Below are positions 18,764 through 27,226 of a DNA stretch of 64,000 bases, piece after piece. Source of the stretch: Nocardioides sp. URHA0020 (GTDB lineage Bacteria > Actinomycetota > Actinomycetes > Propionibacteriales > Nocardioidaceae). A program made the position numbers and the translations under genes. How positions within the stretch are numbered: the first letter of the stretch is position 1; every line of letters begins with the position of its first letter. Under the pieces are notes generated by a model, which was given only the letters and a program-made list of their open reading frames with translations, did not search any database and was not told the DNA's origin. Location of the stretch: the NCBI RefSeq assembly GCF_000620705.1, contig NZ_KK211166.1, positions 669,117-733,116 of the forward strand, in the 5' to 3' direction.

Positions 18764-20843
18764 GGTCGGCGATCATCCGGCGCAGCTGGGCGGTCGCGCC
18801 CGCGACGTCGCCGAGCTCGGAGCGGTACGCCGTGCTCATCGAGTCGAGCATGCTGCCCGGCTCGACCACCGCCCAGACGTCGGTGCCGCTGCCTGCGTAG
18901 TCCGACCACTTGGACGGCAGGTAGGGGTTGACCGGGTAGTGCGGCTTGGTCCGGGCGTCGTTGACGAGCAGCACGTCCATCTTCGTCGTGAGGTTGAGGA
19001 ACTCCAGGTAGGGCACGTACGGACCGGCCTCGACGACGTCGGCCAGCCCCTTGGCCGCGACCTCGGCCGTGAGCTCCTCGGGGTCGGCGGTGAAGACGCG
19101 CAGCACGATCCGGGCCCGCTCGTCGGGCTCGAGGGCACCGAGCGCGTCGACGATCTCGGTGAGCCCGCGCGTGGTGTAGAAGGCGCCGAAGTAGGCGAGG
19201 TTGACCCGGCCCGGCGTGCGCTCCACCGGCGTGACGACGCGGTGGTAGAAGTCCGGCGGCAACGTCGGGTGGTGGTCGACGACCGCCCGGCTGCGGATGC
19301 TCTCGACCAGCTCCTGCTCGGGCAGATAGCCCAGCATGAACTCCATCTGGAGCTCGTTGGTGAAGTGGATCTCGTCGGCCAGCGCGTAGGTGACCAGCTC
19401 GACGAGGTGCGGGACGTCGAGGTCGTCCGGCACCCGCACGCCGTGCGCGACCAGGCCCTCGGTCAGCTCGGTCAGCAGCGCGCCCCGGCGTACGCCCGTG
19501 GTCCGACGCTCGCCGCGCGAGTCCCACAGCATCGGGTCGGAGAACTCCGCGATCCACCGCGTCCCGGGCCAGCGCAGCTTCACCTGGGCGGCCAGCAGGT
19601 GCGAGGCGGGGAACATGGCCCGGCTGTAGACCGAGCGGTAGGTGCCTTTCTCCTCCACCCACCGGGTCACCGTCGCCAGCCCCTCGCGGCAGAAGGCCGC
19701 GACCGGGCGCCAGCGGAAGGCGACCGCGTCGGTGGCGACCCGGTGGTGCCGCCCGACGTACCGGTCGACGATGACGTCCGCCCCCGGATCGGTGCCCCGG
19801 AGCCGGTCCAGCGTGTTGGACACGACGTCGACCATCACGCCCCGCGCGCGGACCCGGCGGGCGGCGACGCCGGCGCTGGTGTCGGCGTACGGCGTGAAGG
19901 CGTAGAGGATCGCCAGGTCGTGGGCCATCTCGCCCTGGAGCACCCGCCGGTCCACCGCCGTGTCCAGACCTCGGCGGTCGATCTCGTCGAGCACCCGCTG
20001 CTGGTCGCCGGGATGACGGTCGAGGTACGCCGCCAGCCGCTTCGTGACCGAGACGACCAGGTCCTGCCGGAGCCGCTGGGCGTCGGGCGCCGCCGGCGTC
20101 CGCGACGCCAGTCGCTCGATGATGTCGAGGAGCGGCTCGACCGCCTCCTCGAAGCCGGGCTCGCTCACCGGCGTCGTGACCGTCCGGTGGTACGCCGCGT
20201 CCTCGTCCACCGCGCCGACGTGCAGGCCGAAGGGCACCCGCGCGTAAAGGTCCGCCCAGAAGACGAGGTCGTCCCCGCTGCGCAGGTCCTCGTCGAAGCC
20301 CACGCGTCGGGCGTACGCCGTGGGCACCAGCGTGCCCGCGAGCGATCGCAGGACCGCGCTGTCCCCGTCGACCGGGCCGGTCGTCCCCACCCGCGGCCGC
20401 AGGCGGCGAGCGAGGTCGGTGTCGAGGTCGGGGTCTGCCCCCGGCACCACCTCGGCGACGGGGGCGACCGGCACCACCCCCGGCTCCGCCGCTCCGAGCA
20501 GCGCCTGCAGGTAGCCGGGCCCGACCCGGTCGTCGGGGTCGACGAAGGTGACCAGCCGGCCGACGGCCGCTGCGATGCCGAGGTTGCGGGCGCGCGCCCC
20601 TCTCGGGTCGGCGCTGCGCACGGTCCGCAGCCGCAGGGCGGGGTGCCGCTCCCGGGCCGCGGCCGCGCCGGCCGGCGTCCCCTCGCGACCGTGCAGCACG
20701 ACGACCACCTCGTACTGCTCGCCGGGGAGCGTCTGGGCGGCGAGCGAGTCCAGGCAGCGCCCGATCTGGTCGACCTCGCGGAGGCTGGGCACGACGACCG
20801 ACACCTGTGGCCGGACCGTGGCGCCGTCGCTCGCATGCGCCAT
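18753..20843 (-). CDS. Two-domain glycosyltransferase (GT2-like plus GT-B)
   Basis: 696 residues. Residues of about 13-230 form a GT2-like domain: QVSVVVPSLREVDQIGRCLD, GARARNLGIAAAVGRLVTFV, then DPDD. The DDGS box is replaced by LHGREG. The C-terminal part (about 300-690) looks like a GT-B glycosyltransferase: KLRWPGTRWIAEFSDPMLWD, IHFTNELQMEFMLGYLPEQ, VNLAYFGAFYTTRGLTEIVD, VLRVFTADPEE and VNPYLPSKWSDYAGSGTDVW, the donor-binding end. It probably acts in the cytoplasm on the wall polymer or its linkage unit. Donor and acceptor are unknown. It is convergent with the polymerase gene before it. Confidence 0.8.
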   Translation of the reverse strand: MAHASDGATVRPQVSVVVPSLREVDQIGRCLDSLAAQTLPGEQYEVVVVLHGREGTPAGAAAARERHPALRLRTVRSADPRGARARNLGIAAAVGRLVTFVDPDDRVGPGYLQALLGAAEPGVVPVAPVAEVVPGADPDLDTDLARRLRPRVGTTGPVDGDSAVLRSLAGTLVPTAYARRVGFDEDLRSGDDLVFWADLYARVPFGLHVGAVDEDAAYHRTVTTPVSEPGFEEAVEPLLDIIERLASRTPAAPDAQRLRQDLVVSVTKRLAAYLDRHPGDQQRVLDEIDRRGLDTAVDRRVLQGEMAHDLAILYAFTPYADTSAGVAARRVRARGVMVDVVSNTLDRLRGTDPGADVIVDRYVGRHHRVATDAVAFRWRPVAAFCREGLATVTRWVEEKGTYRSVYSRAMFPASHLLAAQVKLRWPGTRWIAEFSDPMLWDSRGERRTTGVRRGALLTELTEGLVAHGVRVPDDLDVPHLVELVTYALADEIHFTNELQMEFMLGYLPEQELVESIRSRAVVDHHPTLPPDFYHRVVTPVERTPGRVNLAYFGAFYTTRGLTEIVDALGALEPDERARIVLRVFTADPEELTAEVAAKGLADVVEAGPYVPYLEFLNLTTKMDVLLVNDARTKPHYPVNPYLPSKWSDYAGSGTDVWAVVEPGSMLDSMSTAYRSELGDVAGATAQLRRMIADLSR

Positions 20844-20956
20844 GGCGCAGTCCTCCAGTGATCTACGATGACCCGGGCCGTTTCCACCGGGCCGCGCGCA
20901 GTTTAACGACGACCCGGCGCCACCCCCAGGGGCGACGCCCCCCGAGGTGATGATCC

Positions 20957-21586
20957 GTGGCGACGCCGTACCGAGTGATCGTGGTGACCGAGGACCCGGC
21001 GCCGGTGCTGGAGCGGCTGGGTGACGTGGCCCCCGACGTCGTGGTCGTCCCCGACCTCACCGACGCCGGCCCGCTCGGGGATGCGCTGGTCCTGCTGCCC
21101 GGGGCGAGCGGCCCGGACCTGCTGGTCCGTGCCGCAGATGCGCTCGCCGCCGCGCCCGAGGCCGTGCTGGCCCTGGACCTCGCGAGCCGGCCGGACGCCG
21201 CCGCGGTCACCGGAGCCGGGCTGGGCGTCGTCGAGACCCGGTGGGTCGGTGGCGTCCCGGTGCTGGTCGTCGCGGCGGGTGGTCCGGCGCTCGACCCGCG
21301 CACCGTCGAGCTGATCGGCGGTGTCACGCCGCCACCCGAGCGGGCCGACGCCGACGACGAGGTCGAGCTGCTGCGGTCGGAGCTGGCACGCGCCGCGGCG
21401 ACCACCGCGGAGCTGCGGCAGGCCCTCCTCGCCGCCGAGCAGGAGCGTGACGGGGCGCGCGCCGACCAGCAGCGCGCGAGCGACGAGCTCGAAGCCGTCC
21501 GGTCCAGCCCCGTCTTCCGGGTGTCGAGGCTCGTCTCGCCCGTCCGGCGGCGGCTGGGACGCCTCGGCCGACGGGCCCCGGACTAG
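20957..21586 (+). CDS. Hypothetical protein with C-terminal coiled coil
   Basis: 209 residues, GTG start with GAGGTGAT seven bases upstream. Residues 1-120 are a compact Val/Ala/Leu-rich alpha/beta domain (VIVVTEDPAPVLERLGDVAP, VVETRWVGGVPVLVVAAGG) that I do not recognise. Residues of about 130-185 are a charged coiled coil (DDEVELLRSELARAA...LLAAEQERDGARADQQRA). The end is basic: SSPVFRVSRLVSPVRRRLGR, a tail often seen on bacterial glycosyltransferases and methyltransferases of surface-glycan clusters. It may be a scaffold or regulator for the wall enzymes. It overlaps the wecB stop by four bases (shared CTAG). Confidence 0.7.
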   Translation: MATPYRVIVVTEDPAPVLERLGDVAPDVVVVPDLTDAGPLGDALVLLPGASGPDLLVRAADALAAAPEAVLALDLASRPDAAAVTGAGLGVVETRWVGGVPVLVVAAGGPALDPRTVELIGGVTPPPERADADDEVELLRSELARAAATTAELRQALLAAEQERDGARADQQRASDELEAVRSSPVFRVSRLVSPVRRRLGRLGRRAPD

Positions 21587-22665
21587 CCGGCGAGCTCGGC
21601 GGCGACGATCCGGGCGATCCGCTCGCCCGCGGACCCGTCCCACAGCGGCGGCACCGGCCAGGTCGTGCCGCGCTCGGTGGCGAGCGACGCGGCGACCGCG
21701 CCGCCGACCGACGCGGGCGTCACCAGCATGTTGGTGCCGTCGGTGATCGTGACCGGGCGCTCGGTGTTGGGGCGCAGCGTGAAGCACGGCACGCCGAGGA
21801 CGGTGGTCTCCTCCTGGATGCCGCCGGAGTCGGTGACGACCAGCGCGGATCCGGCCACGAGGCCGAGGAACTCCAGGTAGCCCAGCGGGTCGGTGGCGTG
21901 GACGTTCGGGTGCTCGAAGAGCCCCGACTCCTCCAGCCGGGCGCGACCGCGCGGGTGCACGGGCAGCACGAGCGGCACCTGGTCGGCGACGCCCCGGACG
22001 GCGGCGACGAGCTCGGCCAGGACGCCGGGCTCGTCGACGTTGCCGGGGCGGTGCAGCGTGACGACGCCGTACGCGCCGTCGAGGCCGAACTCCTGCACCA
22101 CGCGGGACCCGTCGAAGCGGTGCCGGTGGGCCAGCAGGGTGTCGATCATCGGGTTGCCGACGAAGTGGATGCGGTCGGGGTCGACGCCCTCGCGGGCCAG
22201 GTGCGCGACCGCGTCGACGCTGGTCGCGAAGAGCAGGTCGGAGAGCCGGTCGGTGACGACCCGGTTGATCTCCTCGGGCATCGTCCAGTCGAAGCTGCGC
22301 AGGCCGGCCTCGACGTGCGCGAAGCGCACCCCGAGCTTGGCCGCGACCAGGGCGGCGGCGACGGTCGAGTTCACGTCGCCGTAGACCATGACCAGGGCCG
22401 GACGCTCCTGCTCGAAGGTCTCCTCGAGCGCGGTCATCATCTTGGCCGTCTGCACCGCATGGGAGCCCGAGCCGATGCCGAGGTTGATGTCGGGGTAGGG
22501 CAGCTCGAGGTCGCGGAAGAAGACCGCCGACATGTTGTCGTCGTAGTGCTGACCGGTGTGCACGATCTTCTGGGCCAGGCCGTGCCGGGCGAGGGCCTTG
22601 ACGACCGGGGCCGCCTTCGGGAAGTTCGGACGGGCGCCGGTGACGTGCAGGACCAGGTCGGACAT
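21583..22665 (-). CDS. wecB: UDP-N-acetylglucosamine 2-epimerase (non-hydrolysing)
   Basis: 360 residues from ATG 22665, where GAGAG sits five bases upstream; longer starts give low-quality sequence. WecB interconverts UDP-GlcNAc and UDP-ManNAc. The GT-B-fold motifs are clear: VTGARPNFPKAAPVVKAL, VHTGQHYDDNMSAVFF, VYGDVNSTVAAALVAAKLG, HVEAGLRSFDWTMPEEINR, LHRPGNVDEPG and VTDSGGIQEETTVLGVPCF. In teichoic acid pathways UDP-ManNAc serves the linkage unit; with the dehydrogenase next door it can also feed ManNAcA. It diverges from that gene across 86 bases. Confidence 0.94.
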   Translation of the reverse strand: MSDLVLHVTGARPNFPKAAPVVKALARHGLAQKIVHTGQHYDDNMSAVFFRDLELPYPDINLGIGSGSHAVQTAKMMTALEETFEQERPALVMVYGDVNSTVAAALVAAKLGVRFAHVEAGLRSFDWTMPEEINRVVTDRLSDLLFATSVDAVAHLAREGVDPDRIHFVGNPMIDTLLAHRHRFDGSRVVQEFGLDGAYGVVTLHRPGNVDEPGVLAELVAAVRGVADQVPLVLPVHPRGRARLEESGLFEHPNVHATDPLGYLEFLGLVAGSALVVTDSGGIQEETTVLGVPCFTLRPNTERPVTITDGTNMLVTPASVGGAVAASLATERGTTWPVPPLWDGSAGERIARIVAAELAG

Positions 22666-22751
22666 CTGCTCTCTCAGGGTGTGATGTGGGACGTGCGGCC
22701 GGTCCGTGAGACGGTTAGCCGTCGGAATGGCAAGACGGAAGGGCAATTTCA

Positions 22752-24002
22752 GTGGTGACACTAGTCGTCGGGCTCGGTTATGTCGGACTTCCCCTCGCGC
22801 AGGTGGCTGTCCGGCGTGGGCACACGGTCGTTGGCTTCGACACCTCCAAGCGAGTGGTGGACAACCTCAACGCCGGGATCTCACACGTGGATGACATCTC
22901 CGACGAGGAGGTCGCCACGATGACCGCCGCCGGTTTCGTCGCCACCTCGGACGCGACCGCGATCGCCCAGGCGACGACCGTGGTCATCTGCGTCCCGACG
23001 CCGCTGAGCTCGGCCGGTGGACCGGACCTGTCGATGGTCGAGTCCGCCACGCGCACCATCGCGGCCAACCTGAGCCCCGGCACCCTGGTCATCCTGGAGT
23101 CGACGACGTACCCCGGCACCACCGAGGAGGTCGTCCGGCCGATCCTCGAGGAGGGCTCCGGCCTCGTGGCCGGCACCGACTTCTGCCTGGCCTTCTCCCC
23201 CGAGCGCGTCGACCCGGGCAACGAGACCTACACGATCGAGAACACCCCCAAGGTCGTCGGCGGGCTCACCCCGGCCTGCTCGAAGAAGGCCGAGACCTTC
23301 TACTCGGGCCTCACCGAGACCGTCGTGGTGGCCAAGGGCACCCGCGAGGCCGAGATGGCCAAGCTGCTCGAGAACACCTACCGCCACGTCAACATCGCGC
23401 TGGTCAACGAGATGGTGCAGTTCTCCCACGAGCTCGGCATCGACTTCTGGGACGTCATCAACCTCGCCGCCACCAAGCCCTTCGGCTTCCAGGCCTTCTA
23501 CCCCGGCCCCGGCGTCGGCGGTCACTGCATCCCGATCGACCCGAACTACCTCTCGCACCGCGTGCAGGAGCAGCTCGGCTACCCGTTCCGCTTCGTGGAG
23601 CTGGCGCAGGAGATCAACACCGGGATGCCCGGCTACGTCGTACGCCGGATCCAGGACCTGCTCAACCAGAGCTCCCAGGCCGTGAACGGCGCCAAGATCC
23701 TGCTTCTCGGCATCACCTACAAGGCCGACATCTCCGACCAGCGCGAGACCCCGGCCGAGCCCCTGGCCGAGCGGCTCCTCGAGCTGGGCGCCGAGGTCAG
23801 CTACTTCGACCCGCACGTCGAGTCGTGGGCCGTCGAGGGGGTGCGCAAGGAGACCGACGCGCTGGCCGCAGCGGCCGCCGCGGACGTCACGGTGCTCGTG
23901 CAGCGCCACAAGGCGCTCGACCTCGAGGGCGTCACCCGCTCCGCCCGGCGCCTGCTCGACCTGCGTGGCGTCGTCGAGGGCGACAACGTCCACCGCCTCT
24001 GA
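22752..24002 (+). CDS. wecC: Nucleotide-sugar 6-dehydrogenase (UDP-ManNAc dehydrogenase type)
   Basis: 416 residues starting at tandem GTG codons. It is an NAD-dependent two-step dehydrogenase of UDP-sugars. The N-terminal Rossmann motif is VVGLGYVGLPLAQVAVRRGH; CVPTPLSSAGGPD and LESTTYPGTTEE follow. The catalytic Cys lies in GPGVGGHCIPIDPNYL around residue 260, and LLGITYKADISDQRETPAEP is the C-terminal NAD/UDP domain signature. The substrate is taken as UDP-ManNAc because wecB is its divergent neighbour, so the product would be UDP-ManNAcA for an acidic wall polysaccharide. UDP-GlcNAc or UDP-Glc are alternatives that cannot be excluded by eye. Confidence 0.88.
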   Translation: MVTLVVGLGYVGLPLAQVAVRRGHTVVGFDTSKRVVDNLNAGISHVDDISDEEVATMTAAGFVATSDATAIAQATTVVICVPTPLSSAGGPDLSMVESATRTIAANLSPGTLVILESTTYPGTTEEVVRPILEEGSGLVAGTDFCLAFSPERVDPGNETYTIENTPKVVGGLTPACSKKAETFYSGLTETVVVAKGTREAEMAKLLENTYRHVNIALVNEMVQFSHELGIDFWDVINLAATKPFGFQAFYPGPGVGGHCIPIDPNYLSHRVQEQLGYPFRFVELAQEINTGMPGYVVRRIQDLLNQSSQAVNGAKILLLGITYKADISDQRETPAEPLAERLLELGAEVSYFDPHVESWAVEGVRKETDALAAAAAADVTVLVQRHKALDLEGVTRSARRLLDLRGVVEGDNVHRL

Positions 24003-24008
24003 CCCGGC

Positions 24009-25091
24009 TCAGGGCACCGGCACGTCGCGGTGCCAGGACTCGGTGACGTACTTCGTCGCCCAGCCCATCGAGGTGTAGAGGCCGGCGGCCCCGGTCGGGG
24101 AGTCGGCGTCGACCTCGAGCCCGACGCGGTCGCGCCCCCGCGCGGCGGCGTCCGCGATGATGGTGCGCAGCAGTCCCTTGGCGACCCCGCGGCCGCGCGC
24201 GGCCTCCAGGACCCCCAGGTAGGACACGTACGAGCCGTCCGGAGCGGTGCCGGACTCCGAGACGGTGCCGACCAGGGCGCCGACCGGCTGGGGCACCTCT
24301 CCGTCGACCAGCTCGGCCAGCCACCAGTGGTCCCAGCGGTGGCCGGGGTCCTCCCGGAGCCGGAAGAGGAACTCCTCGAAGGTCTCCTCGCTGGAGTTGA
24401 AGTGGTCGACGAAGGCGCTCTCCAGCACCTCGTGGACCCCGCGCAGGTCGTCGCGGTCGGGCAGGCCGTCACCGGTGCGGCGGACCAGGCGTACGACGAC
24501 GCCGTCCTGCTCCCAGTGCTCCGGTGAGGGGACCAGACCCGCCTCGGCCGGCTGGACCGGCCTGCTCATCTGCCACCAGGTCCGGACCCGCTCGAACCCG
24601 GCCGCGGTCAGCCACCGGGCCTGCCGCTCGTCGTCGGGGAAGGCGCCGGTGTCGATCTGCTGGATGTCCAGGCCCCGGGCCGCGCCGACCGTGCGCGCCT
24701 GCGCCTGGGCCCACTCGAGCAGCAGGTCCGAGCAGCGGTCGGCGACGTCGTCGGGCAGCTCCCGCTCCACCACGTGCACGAAGAGCATCCGGCCGACCGA
24801 CCGGTCGTGCACGCTGCCCCAGGCCCGGATCTCGCCGGCCTCGTCGCGGACGACCACGTTCTCCCGCATCTTCAGGCCGCGCTCCGAGACCTCGACGAGC
24901 ACGTCGTCGACGCCGGCGCCGGCCCATCCGCGGCCGTGCCGCTCATGGGCCCGGAGCAGTCGGGTCAGGCGAGCCACGTCGAAGCGGTCGGCGGGGTCAG
25001 GGGTGCCGACCGTCCACCCCTCCGGCAGACCGGAGACGCCCCCCAGGGCTGCGTCAGGATTGCTCTCGAACCGGTTCTCGTCGGGGATCAC
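24009..25091 (-). CDS. Tandem GNAT acetyltransferase
   Basis: 360 residues with two GNAT-like halves, the layout of mycothiol synthase and related proteins. The first half (about 25-190) is poorly conserved in the acetyl-CoA loop; it includes RGLKMRENVVVRDEAGEIRA and LDIQQIDTGAFPDDERQARW. The second half (about 205-355) has a good acetyl-CoA motif, YLGVLEAARGRGVAKGLLRT, then LEVDADSPTGAAGLYTSMGW. Substrate unknown. It is convergent with wecC (six bases apart) and starts the minus-strand block that carries the fol genes, so it marks the right edge of the wall island. Confidence 0.8.
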   Translation of the reverse strand: MIPDENRFESNPDAALGGVSGLPEGWTVGTPDPADRFDVARLTRLLRAHERHGRGWAGAGVDDVLVEVSERGLKMRENVVVRDEAGEIRAWGSVHDRSVGRMLFVHVVERELPDDVADRCSDLLLEWAQAQARTVGAARGLDIQQIDTGAFPDDERQARWLTAAGFERVRTWWQMSRPVQPAEAGLVPSPEHWEQDGVVVRLVRRTGDGLPDRDDLRGVHEVLESAFVDHFNSSEETFEEFLFRLREDPGHRWDHWWLAELVDGEVPQPVGALVGTVSESGTAPDGSYVSYLGVLEAARGRGVAKGLLRTIIADAAARGRDRVGLEVDADSPTGAAGLYTSMGWATKYVTESWHRDVPVP

Positions 25092-25160
25092 AGTCGTCCA
25101 TTGTGCCCGCAGCCGGGCAGCACGAACCCGGCGTACGGGCTCGCGGACGTGACCTTCGGC

Positions 25161-25772
25161 TCAGGCGTGGCGGCGCTGGGCGGCCTGAGCCGCGCGCCAG
25201 GCCTGCGTGACCGTGACGAGCTCGGCCCGCGCGACGTCGAGCTCCGCCTCGAGCTCGGTGACAAGTCCGACGGCCTCGGCCGCCAGCTCCTCACCCTCGG
25301 CGAGCCGCTGCCCGAGGCGCTCCTCGAGGTCTCGGCCGTGGCGCTCGGCCGCGTCGGCCCGCCGAGCCTCGGCGTTGAGCTTGCGGGTCGCGTCGGCGGC
25401 CCGCTGCTGGGCGGCGGTGAGCGCACCCTCGAGCTCGGCGACCGCGACCTCGTGGCGCGACAGCTTGTCGTGCATGGCGGCGACGAACGTGGCGTTCTCC
25501 GCGGCCCGCTCGTCGGCGAGGCGCCGGTAGGCCTGCGCCTGCTCCGCACGGTCGCGCGCGGCGTCGTGGCGGGCGGTGACCAGCTCGGTGTGGGTGATCT
25601 TGGTGGAGGCGGCGCCGAGGAGCACGCCGAGGGCGGCGGCCAGGGTGACCAGGAGCCACGAGCCGCTCACGATGGCGCCCAGGACCGCGACGGCGGCGAG
25701 CGCGAGCAGGGCGACAGCGACGGTCAGCCGGGTGCTGCGCTGACGGCGCCGGGTGGAGCGCGGGGAAGCCAT
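25161..25772 (-). CDS. Membrane-anchored coiled-coil protein
   Basis: 203 residues. A basic N-terminus (SPRSTRRRQRSTR) precedes two hydrophobic segments at about 15-35 and 38-55, which would place both ends in the cytoplasm. The remaining ~145 residues are a long Ala/Glu/Arg coiled coil (RDRAEQAQAYRRLADERAAE, ERLGQRLAEGEELAAEAVGL). No enzyme motif is seen. It sits nine bases after DUF3180, at the place where mycobacteria have a membrane protein of unknown role (Rv3604c, from memory), but homology cannot be judged here. Confidence 0.75.
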   Translation of the reverse strand: MASPRSTRRRQRSTRLTVAVALLALAAVAVLGAIVSGSWLLVTLAAALGVLLGAASTKITHTELVTARHDAARDRAEQAQAYRRLADERAAENATFVAAMHDKLSRHEVAVAELEGALTAAQQRAADATRKLNAEARRADAAERHGRDLEERLGQRLAEGEELAAEAVGLVTELEAELDVARAELVTVTQAWRAAQAAQRRHA

Positions 25773-25781
25773 AGGGGCAGG

Positions 25782-26288
25782 CTAGAGGTGATCGGGGTCC
25801 GATCGGATGCGACACGCGCGCTCGAGGAGCAGCGCTGTGACGACGATCGCGACGCCGGCGAGACCCGCCGCGGCCGAGCGCCACACCCGCTGGTCGGCCA
25901 GCTCGGTGTCGATGCCGAGCCAGCTGACGGCGTACCCGAGGTAGCCGCCGGCCACCAGCGCACCCACCAGGGCGCACGCGCGGGCGAGCACGAGGCGGTT
26001 GACGGCGCGGTGCGGGTCGAGGCGCCGGTGGTGCACGTGGACCTCGCGCCAGGTGAGGTACGCCGTCGCTCCCAGGATCGCCGCCACCAGCAGCAGCGCC
26101 AGCGGCTGCGCCCAGGTGACGATCGGGGCGGTGTCGCGCACCCGCTCGGCGATCGGCCGCAGCAGCCAGCCGCCGACCAGTCCCGCGATCGCCCACGCGG
26201 CGATCGCCCCGGCTGACGTCGGCCGCAGCTGCCCGGGGTGGGCCCGGTCCGGCTCGTCGTCCTCGGGGCCGGGCGGCCCGTCGATCAC
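25782..26288 (-). CDS. DUF3180 family membrane protein
   Basis: 168 residues from GTG 26288, seven bases after the folK stop; no better start is visible, and the ribosome site is weak. Four transmembrane segments can be drawn: from TSAGAIAAWAIAGLVGGWLL, LALLLVAAILGATAYLTW, ACALVGALVAGGYLGYAV and AAAGLAGVAIVVTALLLERA. DUF3180 proteins lie directly after folK in many actinobacteria (Rv3605c in M. tuberculosis). Function is unknown. Confidence 0.8.
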   Translation of the reverse strand: MIDGPPGPEDDEPDRAHPGQLRPTSAGAIAAWAIAGLVGGWLLRPIAERVRDTAPIVTWAQPLALLLVAAILGATAYLTWREVHVHHRRLDPHRAVNRLVLARACALVGALVAGGYLGYAVSWLGIDTELADQRVWRSAAAGLAGVAIVVTALLLERACRIRSDPDHL

Positions 26289-26295
26289 CGCAGGA

Positions 26296-26865
26296 TCACT
26301 GGAACTCGAGGACCAGGTCGTCCCGCACCGCGATGCCGCTCTGGTCGGCCTGCTCGAGCAGGTCCGCGACCGGGCCACGGTCCGGCACCTCGGCCGTCGG
26401 GTCCACGTCGAGCCACGGGCGCAGCACGAAGGCACGCTCGTGCGCCCGCGGGTGCGGGAGTCGCAGCGACTCCTCGTCGCTGCGGCGGTCGCCCACCACG
26501 ATCAGGTCGACGTCGAGGGTGCGCGGGGCGTTGTGCACCTCGCTGCGCTCACGCTCGAAGGCGTCCTCGATGGCCAGCGCACGGTCCATCAGCCGGGTCG
26601 CCGCCAGCGTCGTGTCGATCAGGACCACCGCGTTGAGGTACTTCTTCGCCTCCGTCGGGGAGTCGACCGGCTCGGTCTCGTAGACCGGCGACACTCCGGT
26701 CACCCACACGTCGGGCGTGTCCGCGATGGCGTTGACCGCGCCCTGGAGGCTGGCCATCCGCTCCCCGAGGTTGGACCCGAGGGCCAGCACGGCCCGTCGG
26801 ATCGGTCGCATCTCACCGGTCAGGGTGTCGGTGTCGACGATGTGGGGGTTCGGGGTCTCAGTCAC
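26296..26865 (-). CDS. folK: Hydroxymethyldihydropterin pyrophosphokinase
   Basis: 189 residues. HPPK transfers pyrophosphate from ATP to 6-hydroxymethyl-7,8-dihydropterin in folate synthesis. Motifs: VLALGSNLGERMASLQGAVN, VSPVYETEPVDSPTEAKKYL, then APRTLDVDLIVVGD with the Mg-binding Asp pair, and LPHPRAHERAFVLRPW. The N-terminal ~20 residues before PIRRAVLALGSN are an extra tail, so a shorter start is possible. It overlaps folB by eight bases. Confidence 0.95.
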   Translation of the reverse strand: MTETPNPHIVDTDTLTGEMRPIRRAVLALGSNLGERMASLQGAVNAIADTPDVWVTGVSPVYETEPVDSPTEAKKYLNAVVLIDTTLAATRLMDRALAIEDAFERERSEVHNAPRTLDVDLIVVGDRRSDEESLRLPHPRAHERAFVLRPWLDVDPTAEVPDRGPVADLLEQADQSGIAVRDDLVLEFQ

Positions 26866-27226
26866 GGGCGGCCCTTCGGGTGATCGTCAGCGCCACGTCC
26901 GAGAACGTGGCGTCGATGGGTGCGTCCGGCTTGTGGACCGTCACCCTCGCCCATTCAACACGGTCGTCCAAGAGGCAGACGCCCGCGATCCGCTGGGCCA
27001 GGGTCTCGATCAGGTCGACCGGATCCGTCTCCACGGCGGCTTTCACCGAGGCCACGAGACTCCCGTAGTCGACGGTGTCACGCAAGTCGTCGCTGGTCGC
27101 CGCGGGGGCGGTGTCGATGCCTAGGACGAGGTCGATCACGAAGATCTGGCCCTCGCGCCGCTCGAACTCGAAGACTCCGTGGTGGCCGTAGCACTCGATG
27201 CCAAGCACGGCGAGCTCGTCAGTCAT
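26858..27226 (-). CDS. folB: Dihydroneopterin aldolase
   Basis: 122 residues from ATG 27226, overlapping folP by eight bases. FolB cleaves dihydroneopterin to hydroxymethyl-dihydropterin and glycolaldehyde. Signatures: LGIECYGHHGVFEFERREGQ (conserved Tyr and Glu), VDYGSLVASVKAAVE and LIETLAQRIAGVCLL with the catalytic region, and VTVHKPDAPI near the end. Length is typical. Confidence 0.95.
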   Translation of the reverse strand: MTDELAVLGIECYGHHGVFEFERREGQIFVIDLVLGIDTAPAATSDDLRDTVDYGSLVASVKAAVETDPVDLIETLAQRIAGVCLLDDRVEWARVTVHKPDAPIDATFSDVALTITRRAARD

